A DNA stretch of 64,000 nucleotides from Crocinitomicaceae bacterium. Its GTDB lineage: Bacteria; Bacteroidota; Bacteroidia; Flavobacteriales_D; Crocinitomicaceae. Of the stretch, positions 46,438-55,882 are shown one piece after another. The notes beneath the pieces were generated by a model, which did no database searches, was not told where the DNA came from, and saw nothing but the letters and a program-made list of their open reading frames with translations. How positions within the stretch are numbered: position 1 is the stretch's first letter; each line of letters opens with the position of its first letter. A program made the translations under genes and the position numbers. The stretch lies in the NCBI GenBank assembly GCA_002709305.1, contig PAQM01000012.1, positions 154,701 to 218,700 of the forward strand, read 5' to 3'.

Positions 46438-47025
46438 TTAAGAAATAATTTTTTTAAATGTTCTCCATACAATTTTAAAATCTTGAAAAAATGAAGAATT
46501 TGAAATATATTTTTTATTCAATTCTATTTTAGCAGGCATGACTTCATCAAGATATGTTTTCTCAGGATCTGATGAATTACCCAATATATAATTTTCATTA
46601 AAATATTCTAAAGAAGCTAAATCAGTAATACCAGGTTTAACTTTAAGTACATCTAATTGCGACTCATTATACTTATCTACATATTCTTTGACTTCAGGGC
46701 GAGGACCTACAACACTCATTTCCCCTAACAAAACATTAATAAATTGTGGGAATTCATCTAACTTATATTTTCTTAAAAAGTAACCTATATAGGTGATTCG
46801 ATTATCAGAAATGCCAATTGTTAATTTCCCTGATTTATCAGAATCCTTATACATTGTTCTGAACTTCAATAAATTAAATTCCTTTCTATTCCTACCAATA
46901 CGCTTTTGAACATAAAAAACACCTCCTTTAGAAGTAAACAAAATAATAACGCTTATTAAGATACCAAGTGGCATAAATAATAATAGTATAAAACTAGAAA
47001 ATATAATATCAAATATTCTTTTCAA
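46438..47025 (-). CDS. Initiating phosphoglycosyltransferase (PglC/WcaJ-type sugar transferase)
   Basis: A monotopic membrane enzyme that moves a sugar-1-phosphate from a nucleotide sugar to undecaprenyl phosphate, starting a surface glycan. It is the compact 195-residue type without extra helices. It has the reentrant N-terminal helix (KRIFDIIFSSFILLLFMPLG), FNLLKFRTMYKDSD, the catalytic Asp-Glu in KYKLDEFPQFINVLLGEMSVVGPRPE and VKPGITDLASLEY. The start codon is TTG, overlapping the aminotransferase stop as TTGA. As partner of an aminotransferase it probably transfers a 4-amino or acetamido sugar, like PglC. It is the last gene of the cluster. Confidence 0.9.
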   Translation of the reverse strand: MKRIFDIIFSSFILLLFMPLGILISVIILFTSKGGVFYVQKRIGRNRKEFNLLKFRTMYKDSDKSGKLTIGISDNRITYIGYFLRKYKLDEFPQFINVLLGEMSVVGPRPEVKEYVDKYNESQLDVLKVKPGITDLASLEYFNENYILGNSSDPEKTYLDEVMPAKIELNKKYISNSSFFQDFKIVWRTFKKIIS

Positions 47026-48233
47026 CCTAAAATATAATTTATAGCATTTTTTACAGCAGATATGACAGCATTTACTTCTTCTTTTGATAAATCATAATAA
47101 ACAGGTAAAGTAATTTCATTAATATAATTAGAATACGCGTTAGGATAATCAGATATTTTATAACCTCTTTTTCTATAAGCCGTTAAAATAGGTAGAGGTT
47201 GAAAGTGAACATTAACTGAAACACCTTGTTTAAAAATTTCTTCTATGATAGCATCTCTTTGATCTTCTGTTATATTTCTAATACGCAATAAATATAAATG
47301 ATAACTCGATATTTTTGATTTTGATTCATATATTGGCAAAATTGCCCAAGGCTCATTTTTAAACCCTTCAGAATAGGCGTCAAAAATTTGTTTTCTGTGT
47401 TCCAAATTTTCTTGATATCGATCTAATTCAACAAGACCAATAGCTGCTTGAATATCGGTTAAATTGCATTTAAATCCAGGTTCAATAACATCATATTTCC
47501 AATTCCCCTTCTTGGTTTTTGCTAGAGCATCCTTATTTTGACCATGCAAAATTTTGGCACACATTTCTTTATAAATATCGTCATGATTAAATTGTTCTGG
47601 TAAGTTGAAACAAAGTGCACCTCCTTCAGCAGTTGTTAAATTTTTAACAGCGTGGAAGGAAAATGAAGAAATATCAGCAAGTATACCCGATCTTTTACCA
47701 TAATAAAGAGCACCAAAACTATGTGCAGAATCACTAATTAATAAAATTCGGGCTAATTTTTTTTGTCTATCCGAATTACCATTAAATTTTGCTTTTATTT
47801 TTGGTTCATTTATCAATGTCATCAAATCATTATAATCTGCAGGAAAACCTCCAATATCAACAGCGATAATTGCTTTGGTTTTCTCCGTAATTGCTTCTCT
47901 TACTTTTTCTATATTTAAATTAAAATCTTCTTTATTTATATCAACCATAACGGGTATAGCACCAGAATGAATAATAACATTTGCAGTTGCACAATAAGTA
48001 TAAGATGGTATAATTACCTCATCTCCTTCTTTTATACCCCAATACGATAGAAGTACTTGAACACCCATTGTCCAAGAACTAACAGCAACAGTTACTTTAC
48101 AAGAAGTATACTCGGTAATTTTATCTTCAAATTTTTTTGTCCTAGGTCCTGAAGTAATCCAACCTGATTTTAAAGCTTCAGTAACTTCTGAAATAACTTT
48201 ATCATCAATACGAGGTGGCGAAAATGGTATCAT
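47022..48233 (-). CDS. DegT/DnrJ/EryC1/StrS aminotransferase
   Basis: A PLP enzyme that aminates keto-sugar nucleotides. From ATG 48233 the 403-residue protein begins MIPFSPPRIDDKVISEV, has the Asp that binds the PLP nitrogen in LLISDSAHSFGA (Asp168) and the Schiff-base Lys197 in SFSFHAVKNLTTAEGGALC, and has the usual substrate region EPGFKCNLTDIQAAIG. The open frame extends two codons further to a TTG at 48239, but the ATG is the natural start. It would make a UDP-4-amino sugar of the PglE type for the adjacent transferase. The 4,6-dehydratase that supplies the keto sugar is not in this window. Confidence 0.92.
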   Translation of the reverse strand: MIPFSPPRIDDKVISEVTEALKSGWITSGPRTKKFEDKITEYTSCKVTVAVSSWTMGVQVLLSYWGIKEGDEVIIPSYTYCATANVIIHSGAIPVMVDINKEDFNLNIEKVREAITEKTKAIIAVDIGGFPADYNDLMTLINEPKIKAKFNGNSDRQKKLARILLISDSAHSFGALYYGKRSGILADISSFSFHAVKNLTTAEGGALCFNLPEQFNHDDIYKEMCAKILHGQNKDALAKTKKGNWKYDVIEPGFKCNLTDIQAAIGLVELDRYQENLEHRKQIFDAYSEGFKNEPWAILPIYESKSKISSYHLYLLRIRNITEDQRDAIIEEIFKQGVSVNVHFQPLPILTAYRKRGYKISDYPNAYSNYINEITLPVYYDLSKEEVNAVISAVKNAINYILG

Positions 48234-48246
48234 ATTCAAACATATT

Positions 48247-49263
48247 TTATCTTGATAATCTTTTCTGATTATCTGATGGTTTCTTATTCAAAATTACAAA
48301 TTCTATAATCCCTTTAAGATAACCAAAACCATAACTTATATGAAGTATTTTAAAAATTATAAATATTAAAAAAACCTTTCTAATTGAATTTACCAATTTC
48401 AAACTAAAAAATAATGAACTAAAAATATATAATAAAAAGGGTATTGAAGAAATTAAAAAGACTGATTTACCTATAATTAAAGTAAACATGAATAACATCA
48501 AATATAAAACAAAAAAAGGTGGCAGTAATTGTCTTATTGTGGTAACAGTACTATGTTTAACATTGACATAGACTTTCCAATAACCGTATTGAAAAAACTG
48601 TCTCCAAAGATTATTTAGTGTACCTCTAACATAATACTTCAATGAAATATCATTTTCATAAAATATTTTTCCTCCTCTTAATTTAACTCTATAATTAAAT
48701 TCATCATCTTGATTTCTGACAAGTTCTTCGTCAAAAAAACCAATTTTTTCAAAAACCCAAGAAGGGTACATTGGACTTGTCACCGTATCAGTAAAACAAG
48801 ATCTATTAAGTGTTCTAAAATTACCTAATCCAACTCCAAAAGATGAAGCCATAGCTAAAGAAATAAACTTACTAACTTCATTTACGTACTGATTTTCAAC
48901 TCTTCCTCCAACACACCAAATAGATTTATCACTTTGAAGTTTGTTAAGACAATTAAATATATAATTTGTACTTAAAATGTGTCTAGCACCTACAATCTGA
49001 ATAAAATCAGTTAAACCTGCAGCCTTTATCCCAATATTAAAAGCAAAAGGAGTTAGCCTATTTTTATTATCTACAAGATTCAAATTTGAATAACTATTAG
49101 ACAATAAATAAACCTTTTCTCGTGTTCCATCATCACTCATTCCATCTACTACAAATACCTCAATATTAATATTATCTGGTAGATTAGAATTATAGATAGC
49201 ATGAATAGTATCCTCAATATAAAGAACTTCATTTCTACAAGGTATAACAACTGCAATATTCAT
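48247..49263 (-). CDS. Glycosyltransferase family 2
   Basis: A 338-residue membrane-associated glycosyltransferase of the GT-A fold. It starts with VVIPCRNEVLYIEDTIHAIY, then has FVVDGMSDDGTREKV (nucleotide site), NKNRLTPFAFNIGIKAAG and the acceptor-side DEELVRNQDDEFNYRVKLRGG. Two or three hydrophobic helices follow at the C-terminus (FFVLYLMLFMFTLIIGKSV and SIPFLLYIFSSLFFSLKLV). Sugar donor and linkage cannot be deduced. It lies 13 bases before the aminotransferase start. Confidence 0.88.
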   Translation of the reverse strand: MNIAVVIPCRNEVLYIEDTIHAIYNSNLPDNINIEVFVVDGMSDDGTREKVYLLSNSYSNLNLVDNKNRLTPFAFNIGIKAAGLTDFIQIVGARHILSTNYIFNCLNKLQSDKSIWCVGGRVENQYVNEVSKFISLAMASSFGVGLGNFRTLNRSCFTDTVTSPMYPSWVFEKIGFFDEELVRNQDDEFNYRVKLRGGKIFYENDISLKYYVRGTLNNLWRQFFQYGYWKVYVNVKHSTVTTIRQLLPPFFVLYLMLFMFTLIIGKSVFLISSIPFLLYIFSSLFFSLKLVNSIRKVFLIFIIFKILHISYGFGYLKGIIEFVILNKKPSDNQKRLSR

Positions 49264-49304
49264 GAACTCATAATCTTTTTATGATTTATAGAATAAAATG
49301 TCTA

Positions 49305-50561
49305 CTAACTATAATGATTTAACTTACTCTTTTCTTTAAAAACCATCAAAGTAAAAAGACATATCCAAAATGTAAAAAATACTATTCCACTTTGTCTTTC
49401 CAACATAGATTCAAAGAAAGAGTTAAAAGCTAAATTTAAGCCAAAAAATACCATAACTATATTTTTAAACTGAATGCCTAAGAAAATAAAATATATAATA
49501 ATTGATAAAAAAATAATTAATCCAAAAAATCCAACTTCGACAGCTATCTGTAGATATTGATTATGCGGATTATAATTTTTAGATGCCAACTGCACTTGCC
49601 CATATTCTAATAATCTACTGTTTAATCGATGATAAATATTTCCTGTCCCTGATCCCATAGGATTATCCACAAACTCTAGAAAGGCAACTGTCCACATAAT
49701 TAACCTAGTTTCATCACCTTGTATATATGTTTGATCTTGTTCTATAAACGCAATAGGATCATTTAAATATTCTACCAAGTATTTCTTAGATGTTTCAACC
49801 TGTAGCTTCAAACCTGGTAAATTAAAAAAAATGATACCAATACTAAATGGAATAATTATTGAAAAAATTAAAAACACTCTCCTTCCAAAACTTTTTAAAA
49901 TATTTTTTAAGAACAAAAAGGCTAAATAGATAAATAAAATTAAAACCCCAGCTAGAGAAAATGACAAGCACTGTCCTAACAACATTATTATAAATAATAA
50001 AATATATATCCATTTTTTTTGTCCAAACCATTCTTCTTTTTTAGCATATTGAACAAGTAACATACCTAAAAAAGTAAATGAAGAAAAATATGTTGGATGA
50101 TGAATATATGAGAAATTAACACTTAAGAATGAATCAAAAGTATTTAAATTAATATATAGAAAAATTGAGTTAATTAGACCCAATACAACTAAAATAATAA
50201 TACCTAAAAAAACCCCAACACATACATTCTTTATAGAAAGAATGGTCTTTAACCCGAAAGAAAAAATAATAGGAAAAACAAGTAATGATAGCTTATATTC
50301 TAAACATTTAGCTGCAATGTCAAAATGATTTGTAAATATTAATCCTATAACATAAACTAAATAAAGAACAACTAAAAGAATATTAATCAAATTTATTTCA
50401 AAAACTAACTTGCGTTTAATAATACCTAAAAAGCTAACTAGTAAATTAAAAAGAATACTAATTAAAATTAATTTTGGAAAAACAAGCATGAAAAAAGCTA
50501 TCAAAGCTAAGCTTAACTCATAAATTTTATGGTATTTTATTTTATTTATACCACTTAACAT
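49305..50561 (-). CDS. O-antigen ligase/polymerase family membrane protein (WaaL/Wzy-like)
   Basis: A 418-residue protein with about 11-12 transmembrane helices and one large periplasmic loop late in the sequence. The loop and following helix hold the PF04932-type motif NPMGSGTGNIYHRLNSRLL and NYNPHNQYLQIAVEVGFFGLIIF; the Asn-Pro-His-Asn element is typical of ligases. A second Wzy-like protein is encoded at 52694, so one may polymerise repeat units and the other attach the polymer to lipid A core or another acceptor. This one looks more ligase-like. It overlaps the upstream glycosyltransferase gene by 7 bases. Confidence 0.8.
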   Translation of the reverse strand: MLSGINKIKYHKIYELSLALIAFFMLVFPKLILISILFNLLVSFLGIIKRKLVFEINLINILLVVLYLVYVIGLIFTNHFDIAAKCLEYKLSLLVFPIIFSFGLKTILSIKNVCVGVFLGIIILVVLGLINSIFLYINLNTFDSFLSVNFSYIHHPTYFSSFTFLGMLLVQYAKKEEWFGQKKWIYILLFIIMLLGQCLSFSLAGVLILFIYLAFLFLKNILKSFGRRVFLIFSIIIPFSIGIIFFNLPGLKLQVETSKKYLVEYLNDPIAFIEQDQTYIQGDETRLIMWTVAFLEFVDNPMGSGTGNIYHRLNSRLLEYGQVQLASKNYNPHNQYLQIAVEVGFFGLIIFLSIIIYFIFLGIQFKNIVMVFFGLNLAFNSFFESMLERQSGIVFFTFWICLFTLMVFKEKSKLNHYS

Positions 50562-51661
50562 TTTAAAATTTTATTATAAAAGTTTATCAATTTTTTTTCT
50601 TGAGTACTCCATGAATAATTATTATGAACAGCTTGAAAACCCGCTTTTCCCATCTTTTGAGCTTCTTCTTTATTCAATAGAAGATAATCAATCTTTTTGG
50701 CAATTTCATTTACATTCAATGGATTAACCATTAAGCCACATTCATTATCTAAAATAAAAGGTTTCCACATTTTAAAATCACTGGCAATCAAAGGTAAGCC
50801 TGCTGACATATATTCAAACATTTTTATTGGTAATGATTCCTTATAACTTTCAGTTGGATGCAATATAACAATACCAATATTGGATTGTAATAAAATCTCA
50901 TCTATTTTATTTTTACTAACATATCCATGAAAATTAACTTTTGACCAGCCCTTAAGAGACTTAACTTCCTTTTCAAATTTTTTACTTGAAAAGCTTCCAG
51001 CTAAATGTAAAATAGCATCACAATAATCTAATGCTTGGACTAATTCTTTTATACCTCTTTTAGGAAAAAGTCCACCTATATAACAAATCGTATTATCATA
51101 CTTTTTTGTTATTGAATAATCTTTATTTTGATTCGACAAAATCGGGAAATTTGCAACTAAACATACATTATCATTGACTTTAAGAAACCTCTTGCAAATC
51201 TTATCGGTGACAGAAATAACACCATCAATTTTAGAAGCTTTATTCATCTCATACCTATAAATAAATTTTGATATAGAATTTCTAAACAAAGAAGGAATCC
51301 AATGTTTATCTAATACTTGTTTAGGAAGATCTTCGTGTGAATCATAAATAACTCTAGACGCAGTTTTTCTTTTTAATTTAACTGCTATTCTTAATAATTC
51401 TGGATCATGTAAATGATAAATATCTGCTTTAATATCTACTGCAGTATCAAAAATTTTTTTTGATGCAAACAATATTCGTTTAAGTCTAGATTGAAAAGCA
51501 AAATCAAGCGATATTATTTTTACTCCATCAATATTTTCAGACTTACCATTAAGAACAATTAAAGTCGTATCAAATCCTTTATTAACAAGACTTCTACATT
51601 GTTTTTGGAAAATTCTACTATCCATTTGTTTATGAACAGTTGTTATATGACAAATTTTCAA
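50555..51661 (-). CDS. Glycosyltransferase family 4
   Basis: A 368-residue GT-B fold enzyme. The N-terminal acceptor domain starts at KICHITTVHKQMDSRIFQKQ. The C-terminal GT4 domain has CYIGGLFPKRGIKELVQAL, FHGYVSKNKIDEIL, PIKMFEYMSAGLPLIASDF and NPLNVNEIAKKIDYLL. The N-terminal part resembles enzymes that act on capsular or O-antigen repeat units, but the sugar is unknown. The start codon is TTG, overlapping the previous stop as TTGA; KICHITT is the natural beginning of this family and no ATG is available there. Confidence 0.88.
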   Translation of the reverse strand: MKICHITTVHKQMDSRIFQKQCRSLVNKGFDTTLIVLNGKSENIDGVKIISLDFAFQSRLKRILFASKKIFDTAVDIKADIYHLHDPELLRIAVKLKRKTASRVIYDSHEDLPKQVLDKHWIPSLFRNSISKFIYRYEMNKASKIDGVISVTDKICKRFLKVNDNVCLVANFPILSNQNKDYSITKKYDNTICYIGGLFPKRGIKELVQALDYCDAILHLAGSFSSKKFEKEVKSLKGWSKVNFHGYVSKNKIDEILLQSNIGIVILHPTESYKESLPIKMFEYMSAGLPLIASDFKMWKPFILDNECGLMVNPLNVNEIAKKIDYLLLNKEEAQKMGKAGFQAVHNNYSWSTQEKKLINFYNKILKC

Positions 51662-52710
51662 TTCTTAATTATTTTAAGTAAAACATTTCTGAAATTCTCT
51701 TTACTTTTATTAATAGTAGCTTTTTCCATAATAATACTTCTATTAATCATTCCAATTTTATCATTATAAAATTTTATTGCCTCTAAGATGTAGTTCGAGC
51801 TTAAATCTTCTACAATCAATCCATTCCATCCTGATTTCACCCATTCTCTATTTGCAGGCAAGTCACTTAAAATAGGAACACACTTATAATACATTGATTC
51901 TAGAAGAGAGATAGATGTGGCGTCAGATTTAGGTATAGAAATAAAAAAAGTAGACTCTGCATAAAGCTTTGAATTTTCTTTAGAATCTACAAAACCCAAA
52001 AACTCCAAACTATTCTCAATTTTCAAATCATTAGCCAACTTTTTTAAATTCTCTGTCTCAGATCCAACTCCAGCAATTTTTAAAATCCAATCTTCAGTAT
52101 TATCACATTCCTTGAATCTTGCAAAAGCTTTTACAATTTCGTCTATTCTATATAAAGGATTATGCATCCGATTTGAATATATAATTTTCTTTTTATTAAT
52201 AATAATATCATATTCATTAACACCAAAATTACATATTTCAATTTCTTTATTTTTGATACAATATAAATCTCTAATTATATCAGCCATATAAATAGAATCG
52301 GAGGTTATTACATCAACATTTCTTAAAATATATTTAAGTATTTCTCTATATATAAAATTCTTTTTTGGGTTAATTAAAATATCACTTCCCAAAACTGTTA
52401 ACGCAATTGGTTTTTGATTTTTTTTATTTCCTAAAACAGAATATAATCCTATTGAATTTGCCTGATGAACGTGAATAACATCTGGATTGAATTCTCTAAT
52501 TATTTCATCAATTTTTTTAGGCGACATAATCCAATTTAAAGGATTTTTCAAACTGAAATTTACCCTATAAAATGTCTGATTTTTATTTAAAAATTTGTTA
52601 TCATTGGAAACTACTGCAACAATAAATTCACTACCTTCAATTCTAGATAAATGATTGGCAATATGTGGACTTGATGATCCAATTAATAATACCCTATACT
52701 TTCTTTTCAT
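51658..52710 (-). CDS. Glycosyltransferase family 4
   Basis: A 350-residue GT-B glycosyltransferase. The N-terminus KYRVLLIGSSSPHIANHLSR and VIHVHQANSIGLYSVLG form the acceptor domain. The donor domain shows WILKIAGVGSETENLKKLA, EFLGFVDSKENSKLY, SDATSISLLESMYYKCVPIL and GLIVEDLSSNYILEAIKFY. The conserved Glu of the family is in SLLESMYY. ATG 52710 is used; a TTG one codon upstream is also in frame. It overlaps the upstream polymerase gene by 17 bases and the downstream glycosyltransferase gene by 4. Confidence 0.86.
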   Translation of the reverse strand: MKRKYRVLLIGSSSPHIANHLSRIEGSEFIVAVVSNDNKFLNKNQTFYRVNFSLKNPLNWIMSPKKIDEIIREFNPDVIHVHQANSIGLYSVLGNKKNQKPIALTVLGSDILINPKKNFIYREILKYILRNVDVITSDSIYMADIIRDLYCIKNKEIEICNFGVNEYDIIINKKKIIYSNRMHNPLYRIDEIVKAFARFKECDNTEDWILKIAGVGSETENLKKLANDLKIENSLEFLGFVDSKENSKLYAESTFFISIPKSDATSISLLESMYYKCVPILSDLPANREWVKSGWNGLIVEDLSSNYILEAIKFYNDKIGMINRSIIMEKATINKSKENFRNVLLKIIKN

Positions 52711-53911
52711 CAATCAAAATTAAACTAATACTAAATATGAAAATAATTAAAACAGATAATTTAACTACATGAAATGGTGTATTGGTTATACCTGTTACAA
52801 TCAAAATAATGAAAACCCCCAACATCATCATACCACCTCTAGAAATTAATGAAGACAAAGAAGTTTTAAGGATAGAAAAACATATTAACAAATAACTAAA
52901 TAAACCTATTATTCCATATCTAAATAAAATCAACATATACTCACTTTCAGAATAAATGTTTTTTTCTTCTAAAAGCGCTTTATTGACTCCATGTCCCATA
53001 ATCCAATTGCCTGGCATTTCATTAAAAATGAGTCCCCATTGCTCAAAACGACCACGTTTTGCAGACTCTAACAAAGAAAAATCTACTATTGAATCTATAT
53101 AAATATTACCACTGAAATACAAAAAAATATACCCTAATGTTATAGTAATTATATAAAATAAAATCTGCCTCCAATTAGTTTTTTGAATGATAAAATATGC
53201 ACTAAAAATAATTAATAGTGTTACAAAACCTGTCCTAGATTGACAAGCTAAAACAAATATTGATGAAATACTTACATAAATATGATTTTCACCTATCTTG
53301 GAACCAACTATGGTTAAAAAATAAATGACAAATAATAAAAATAAAATCGCGTTATTATTTGGATTACCTAGTGTACCTAACATCCTTCGTGTAGAAGGCT
53401 CTCCAATTGAATTAATTCCAAAAAAATCTAAATGATGCTTTGGAGCATAAAATATCTCTACATAATCATTAAAAAATAATACATTGAAATAATGTAAAAA
53501 ATTAAAAATTAAGACTAAAAAAAATATAATCTTAATAGCTTTATGAATATAAGGTAATCTGCCTTTAAAATAAATTAAGCTATATAAAAGAATTAAAAAC
53601 AATTTGAAATATTTAATTGGTTCAAACCAATCTCTATATTCAAAAAATCTTTCATTAAAAATGATAGAGATTGAAGCAACTAAAATCCAAACAAGAAAAA
53701 ATAAAAAACCGATTTTATATTTTATAAAGGTGTCAACTAACTTATGAAAATTAAATAAAAGTGAGTGAATTGTAAGTAATATAAATGTAACATCCGAAAT
53801 TTCAACTTTTGGAAAGGATGAAAAAACTGTAATTGGAGGAAAAAGAATCGTACCAAAAAGAGTCAAGATCAATGTGCAAAATCCTATTATATTAACGTTT
53901 TGTCCATTCAT
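52694..53911 (-). CDS. O-antigen polymerase-like membrane protein (Wzy)
   Basis: A 405-residue protein with about 11 transmembrane helices. It has a periplasmic loop containing GRFEQWGLIFNEMPGNWIMGHGVNK and then SESEYMLILFRYGIIGLFSYL. These late-sequence elements (a Gly-His-Gly turn and a polar residue before a Gly-Ile-Ile-Gly helix) match the Wzy/O-antigen polymerase group, which joins lipid-linked repeat units at the periplasmic face. It lies between the acyltransferase gene (20-base overlap) and a GT4 gene (17-base overlap). Sequence conservation in this family is always low, so the call depends on topology and neighbours. Confidence 0.78.
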   Translation of the reverse strand: MNGQNVNIIGFCTLILTLFGTILFPPITVFSSFPKVEISDVTFILLTIHSLLFNFHKLVDTFIKYKIGFLFFLVWILVASISIIFNERFFEYRDWFEPIKYFKLFLILLYSLIYFKGRLPYIHKAIKIIFFLVLIFNFLHYFNVLFFNDYVEIFYAPKHHLDFFGINSIGEPSTRRMLGTLGNPNNNAILFLLFVIYFLTIVGSKIGENHIYVSISSIFVLACQSRTGFVTLLIIFSAYFIIQKTNWRQILFYIITITLGYIFLYFSGNIYIDSIVDFSLLESAKRGRFEQWGLIFNEMPGNWIMGHGVNKALLEEKNIYSESEYMLILFRYGIIGLFSYLLICFSILKTSLSSLISRGGMMMLGVFIILIVTGITNTPFHVVKLSVLIIFIFSISLILIDEKKV

Positions 53912-54455
53912 TATAATAAGATTGTAATTCTGGGTTAGAGGTTAAAGCTTCTTTATCCATATCTCTTGTGTCTCCTATTATTTTAGCTGGATTACCACTT
54001 ATTATTGAATAATCAGGAAATTCACCTTTTACATAACTATACGCTGTAACTATAGAACCTTTACCTATATTAGTATTAGGCATAACTACTGTATGTGGAC
54101 CAATAAAGGTGAAATCACCAATAAATATACTTCCAGTATAATAATGTTTTTTTTGTTTAACCTTAGAATAATGATCTCCATAAAGACGAATTGCTTGATG
54201 ACTAGAATGAGTTAATAAGCTAACAAAATTTGTTATTTGACATCCTCTCCCAATATTTATACCATTTGTAGCTTCAATAAAATTATATTGTCCTATAAAT
54301 ATATTTTCTTCTAATATTAACGATTTATGTCCAATAATTGTCGATGAGCTACCAACTCTAGTATTAAGGATTTTTTTTCCTTTAAAATCTTTATAATTCC
54401 CAATCATAACTGGGCGAATATTTTTTAAAAGATGGAATATTAAACGTTGAAACAT
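53892..54455 (-). CDS. Hexapeptide-repeat acyltransferase
   Basis: A 187-residue left-handed beta-helix protein. Imperfect hexapeptide turns run through KKILNTRVGSSSTIIGHKSLI, IFIGQYNFIEATNGINIGRGCQI, SIFIGDFTFIGPHTVVMP and NTNIGKGSIVTAYSYVKGEF. It ends with the common DYSIISGNPAKIIGD signature. The active-site His is likely in LLTHSSHQAIRLYGDHY, in the position seen in maltose/galactoside acetyltransferases. It probably O-acetylates a sugar of the repeat unit. It overlaps the polymerase gene by 20 bases and follows the flippase gene by 109 bases, the largest gap in the cluster. Confidence 0.88.
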   Translation of the reverse strand: MFQRLIFHLLKNIRPVMIGNYKDFKGKKILNTRVGSSSTIIGHKSLILEENIFIGQYNFIEATNGINIGRGCQITNFVSLLTHSSHQAIRLYGDHYSKVKQKKHYYTGSIFIGDFTFIGPHTVVMPNTNIGKGSIVTAYSYVKGEFPDYSIISGNPAKIIGDTRDMDKEALTSNPELQSYYNEWTKR

Positions 54456-54564
54456 AAAACTGATTTTAAATAACTACAGCAACCAAATATAAAGATTAGC
54501 ATATTTAATATAGTATTTAATGTATTACTATTATCAAATATAAACTGTGTAAAACAAAATAAAT

Positions 54565-55845
54565 CTAATTTTTTCTTACACCCTTTTTAGAGTAAAATAG
54601 GGTTATACAAATAACACCAAATAAAATGATAGCTTGTGAAATTGATAAAACCCATAACATAGATATGAATACATCTTCACTACCTCCCCAAAAGAATGGA
54701 TATATAACAAAACAAATAATCTGAGAAATAGATGCGAATAATCCTATAAAAAAGAATTCTCTTTGACGTTTTAAAACCAATGGAAGGCTCGAAATAGGAG
54801 AAATCAAAAAATTCATCATCAACCAAATAGTCATTATTTCAGAATAATACCCTGATTGTGACCAATCTATACTAAAAACAAAAGCAAATAAAGGTTCACC
54901 GTAAAAAAATATAATACTAAAGGGAAATATTGATAAACAGAAAAGAATAATTAATGTTCTTCTCATTAGTCCATAAGTAGATTTTCCTTGCTGAACTAAT
55001 ATTGAACATTTATTAAAAAAAACTTGTCCTATAGAGGCACCAACAATAACCATTGGTAGTTTCAAAATCATATATGAATGATTAAAAAGACCAAATATAT
55101 TTTTACCAAAAAAAACCACAATAAGTAATGCTATTAATAAATCTCTTCCTAAATCGACTAAAACATGAGGCAAATTAACTTTTGGAAATTGTTTATACTC
55201 AATTGCTAATAATTTTATTCGTTTTATAGAATAGTTACTTTTAAATTTATTATTTAACCTGAAAAAATGACGAATAAAACCAAAACTAGAAAATATAAAG
55301 CCTATTAGTGTAGCTAAAATTAAACCAAAAGATCCCATTGAGAAAATACCAAAAACCCACTTTAGCCCATTTGCAGTAAATGAATTAATAATGCGCTGAT
55401 GAGAAATTTTTTTAAAGTATGATTTTCGAATTGACCAATTAGTACCCAAATTGATATATACGACAAATAAAGTACTAACAATAGTAAATACTCCAAATAC
55501 AAATTCATTTAATCTTAATGGCTTTATAAAATAAAATAAAATTAATAAAACCATCAATGATAAAAGCACCATCTTTGTGATTCTTAAAGACAATTTATAG
55601 AGCAAAAATGAATTATTATCACTCTTAGGGAGTGGAATTGCCAACTCAAATCTAGCAGTTGCTAATGCAGAAAAAAAACCAACTAAACGCATATACATTC
55701 CAAGTTCGCCCATTTCTTCTGCAGAATAGATACGAGTTAAAAAAGGAGATACAAGATAGCCTATAGCTTGAGCCAGAACTGTTCCAGATACAAGAACTAG
55801 GACTGATTTTAAAAAATGAGAATTTAATTTTTTAAAGATTTGCAT
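54565..55845 (-). CDS. Polysaccharide flippase (Wzx-like, MOP superfamily)
   Basis: A 426-residue protein with about 12 transmembrane helices. The N-terminal block SVLVLVSGTVLAQAIGYLVSPFLTRIYSAEEMGELGMY is split by a conserved Pro-Phe-Leu-Thr-Arg turn. FFSALATARFELAIPLPKSD follows, and later AIEYKQFPKVNLPHVLVDLG, both typical of O-antigen flippases. It moves lipid-linked repeat units to the periplasm for the polymerase. It is the first gene of the cluster and starts 38 bases after the rny stop codon without an obvious terminator, so transcription may enter from the zapA-rny side. Confidence 0.9.
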   Translation of the reverse strand: MQIFKKLNSHFLKSVLVLVSGTVLAQAIGYLVSPFLTRIYSAEEMGELGMYMRLVGFFSALATARFELAIPLPKSDNNSFLLYKLSLRITKMVLLSLMVLLILFYFIKPLRLNEFVFGVFTIVSTLFVVYINLGTNWSIRKSYFKKISHQRIINSFTANGLKWVFGIFSMGSFGLILATLIGFIFSSFGFIRHFFRLNNKFKSNYSIKRIKLLAIEYKQFPKVNLPHVLVDLGRDLLIALLIVVFFGKNIFGLFNHSYMILKLPMVIVGASIGQVFFNKCSILVQQGKSTYGLMRRTLIILFCLSIFPFSIIFFYGEPLFAFVFSIDWSQSGYYSEIMTIWLMMNFLISPISSLPLVLKRQREFFFIGLFASISQIICFVIYPFFWGGSEDVFISMLWVLSISQAIILFGVICITLFYSKKGVRKN

Positions 55846-55882
55846 AGATCAAATGATGCTAGTAAGAATAAATTTCAAATAA

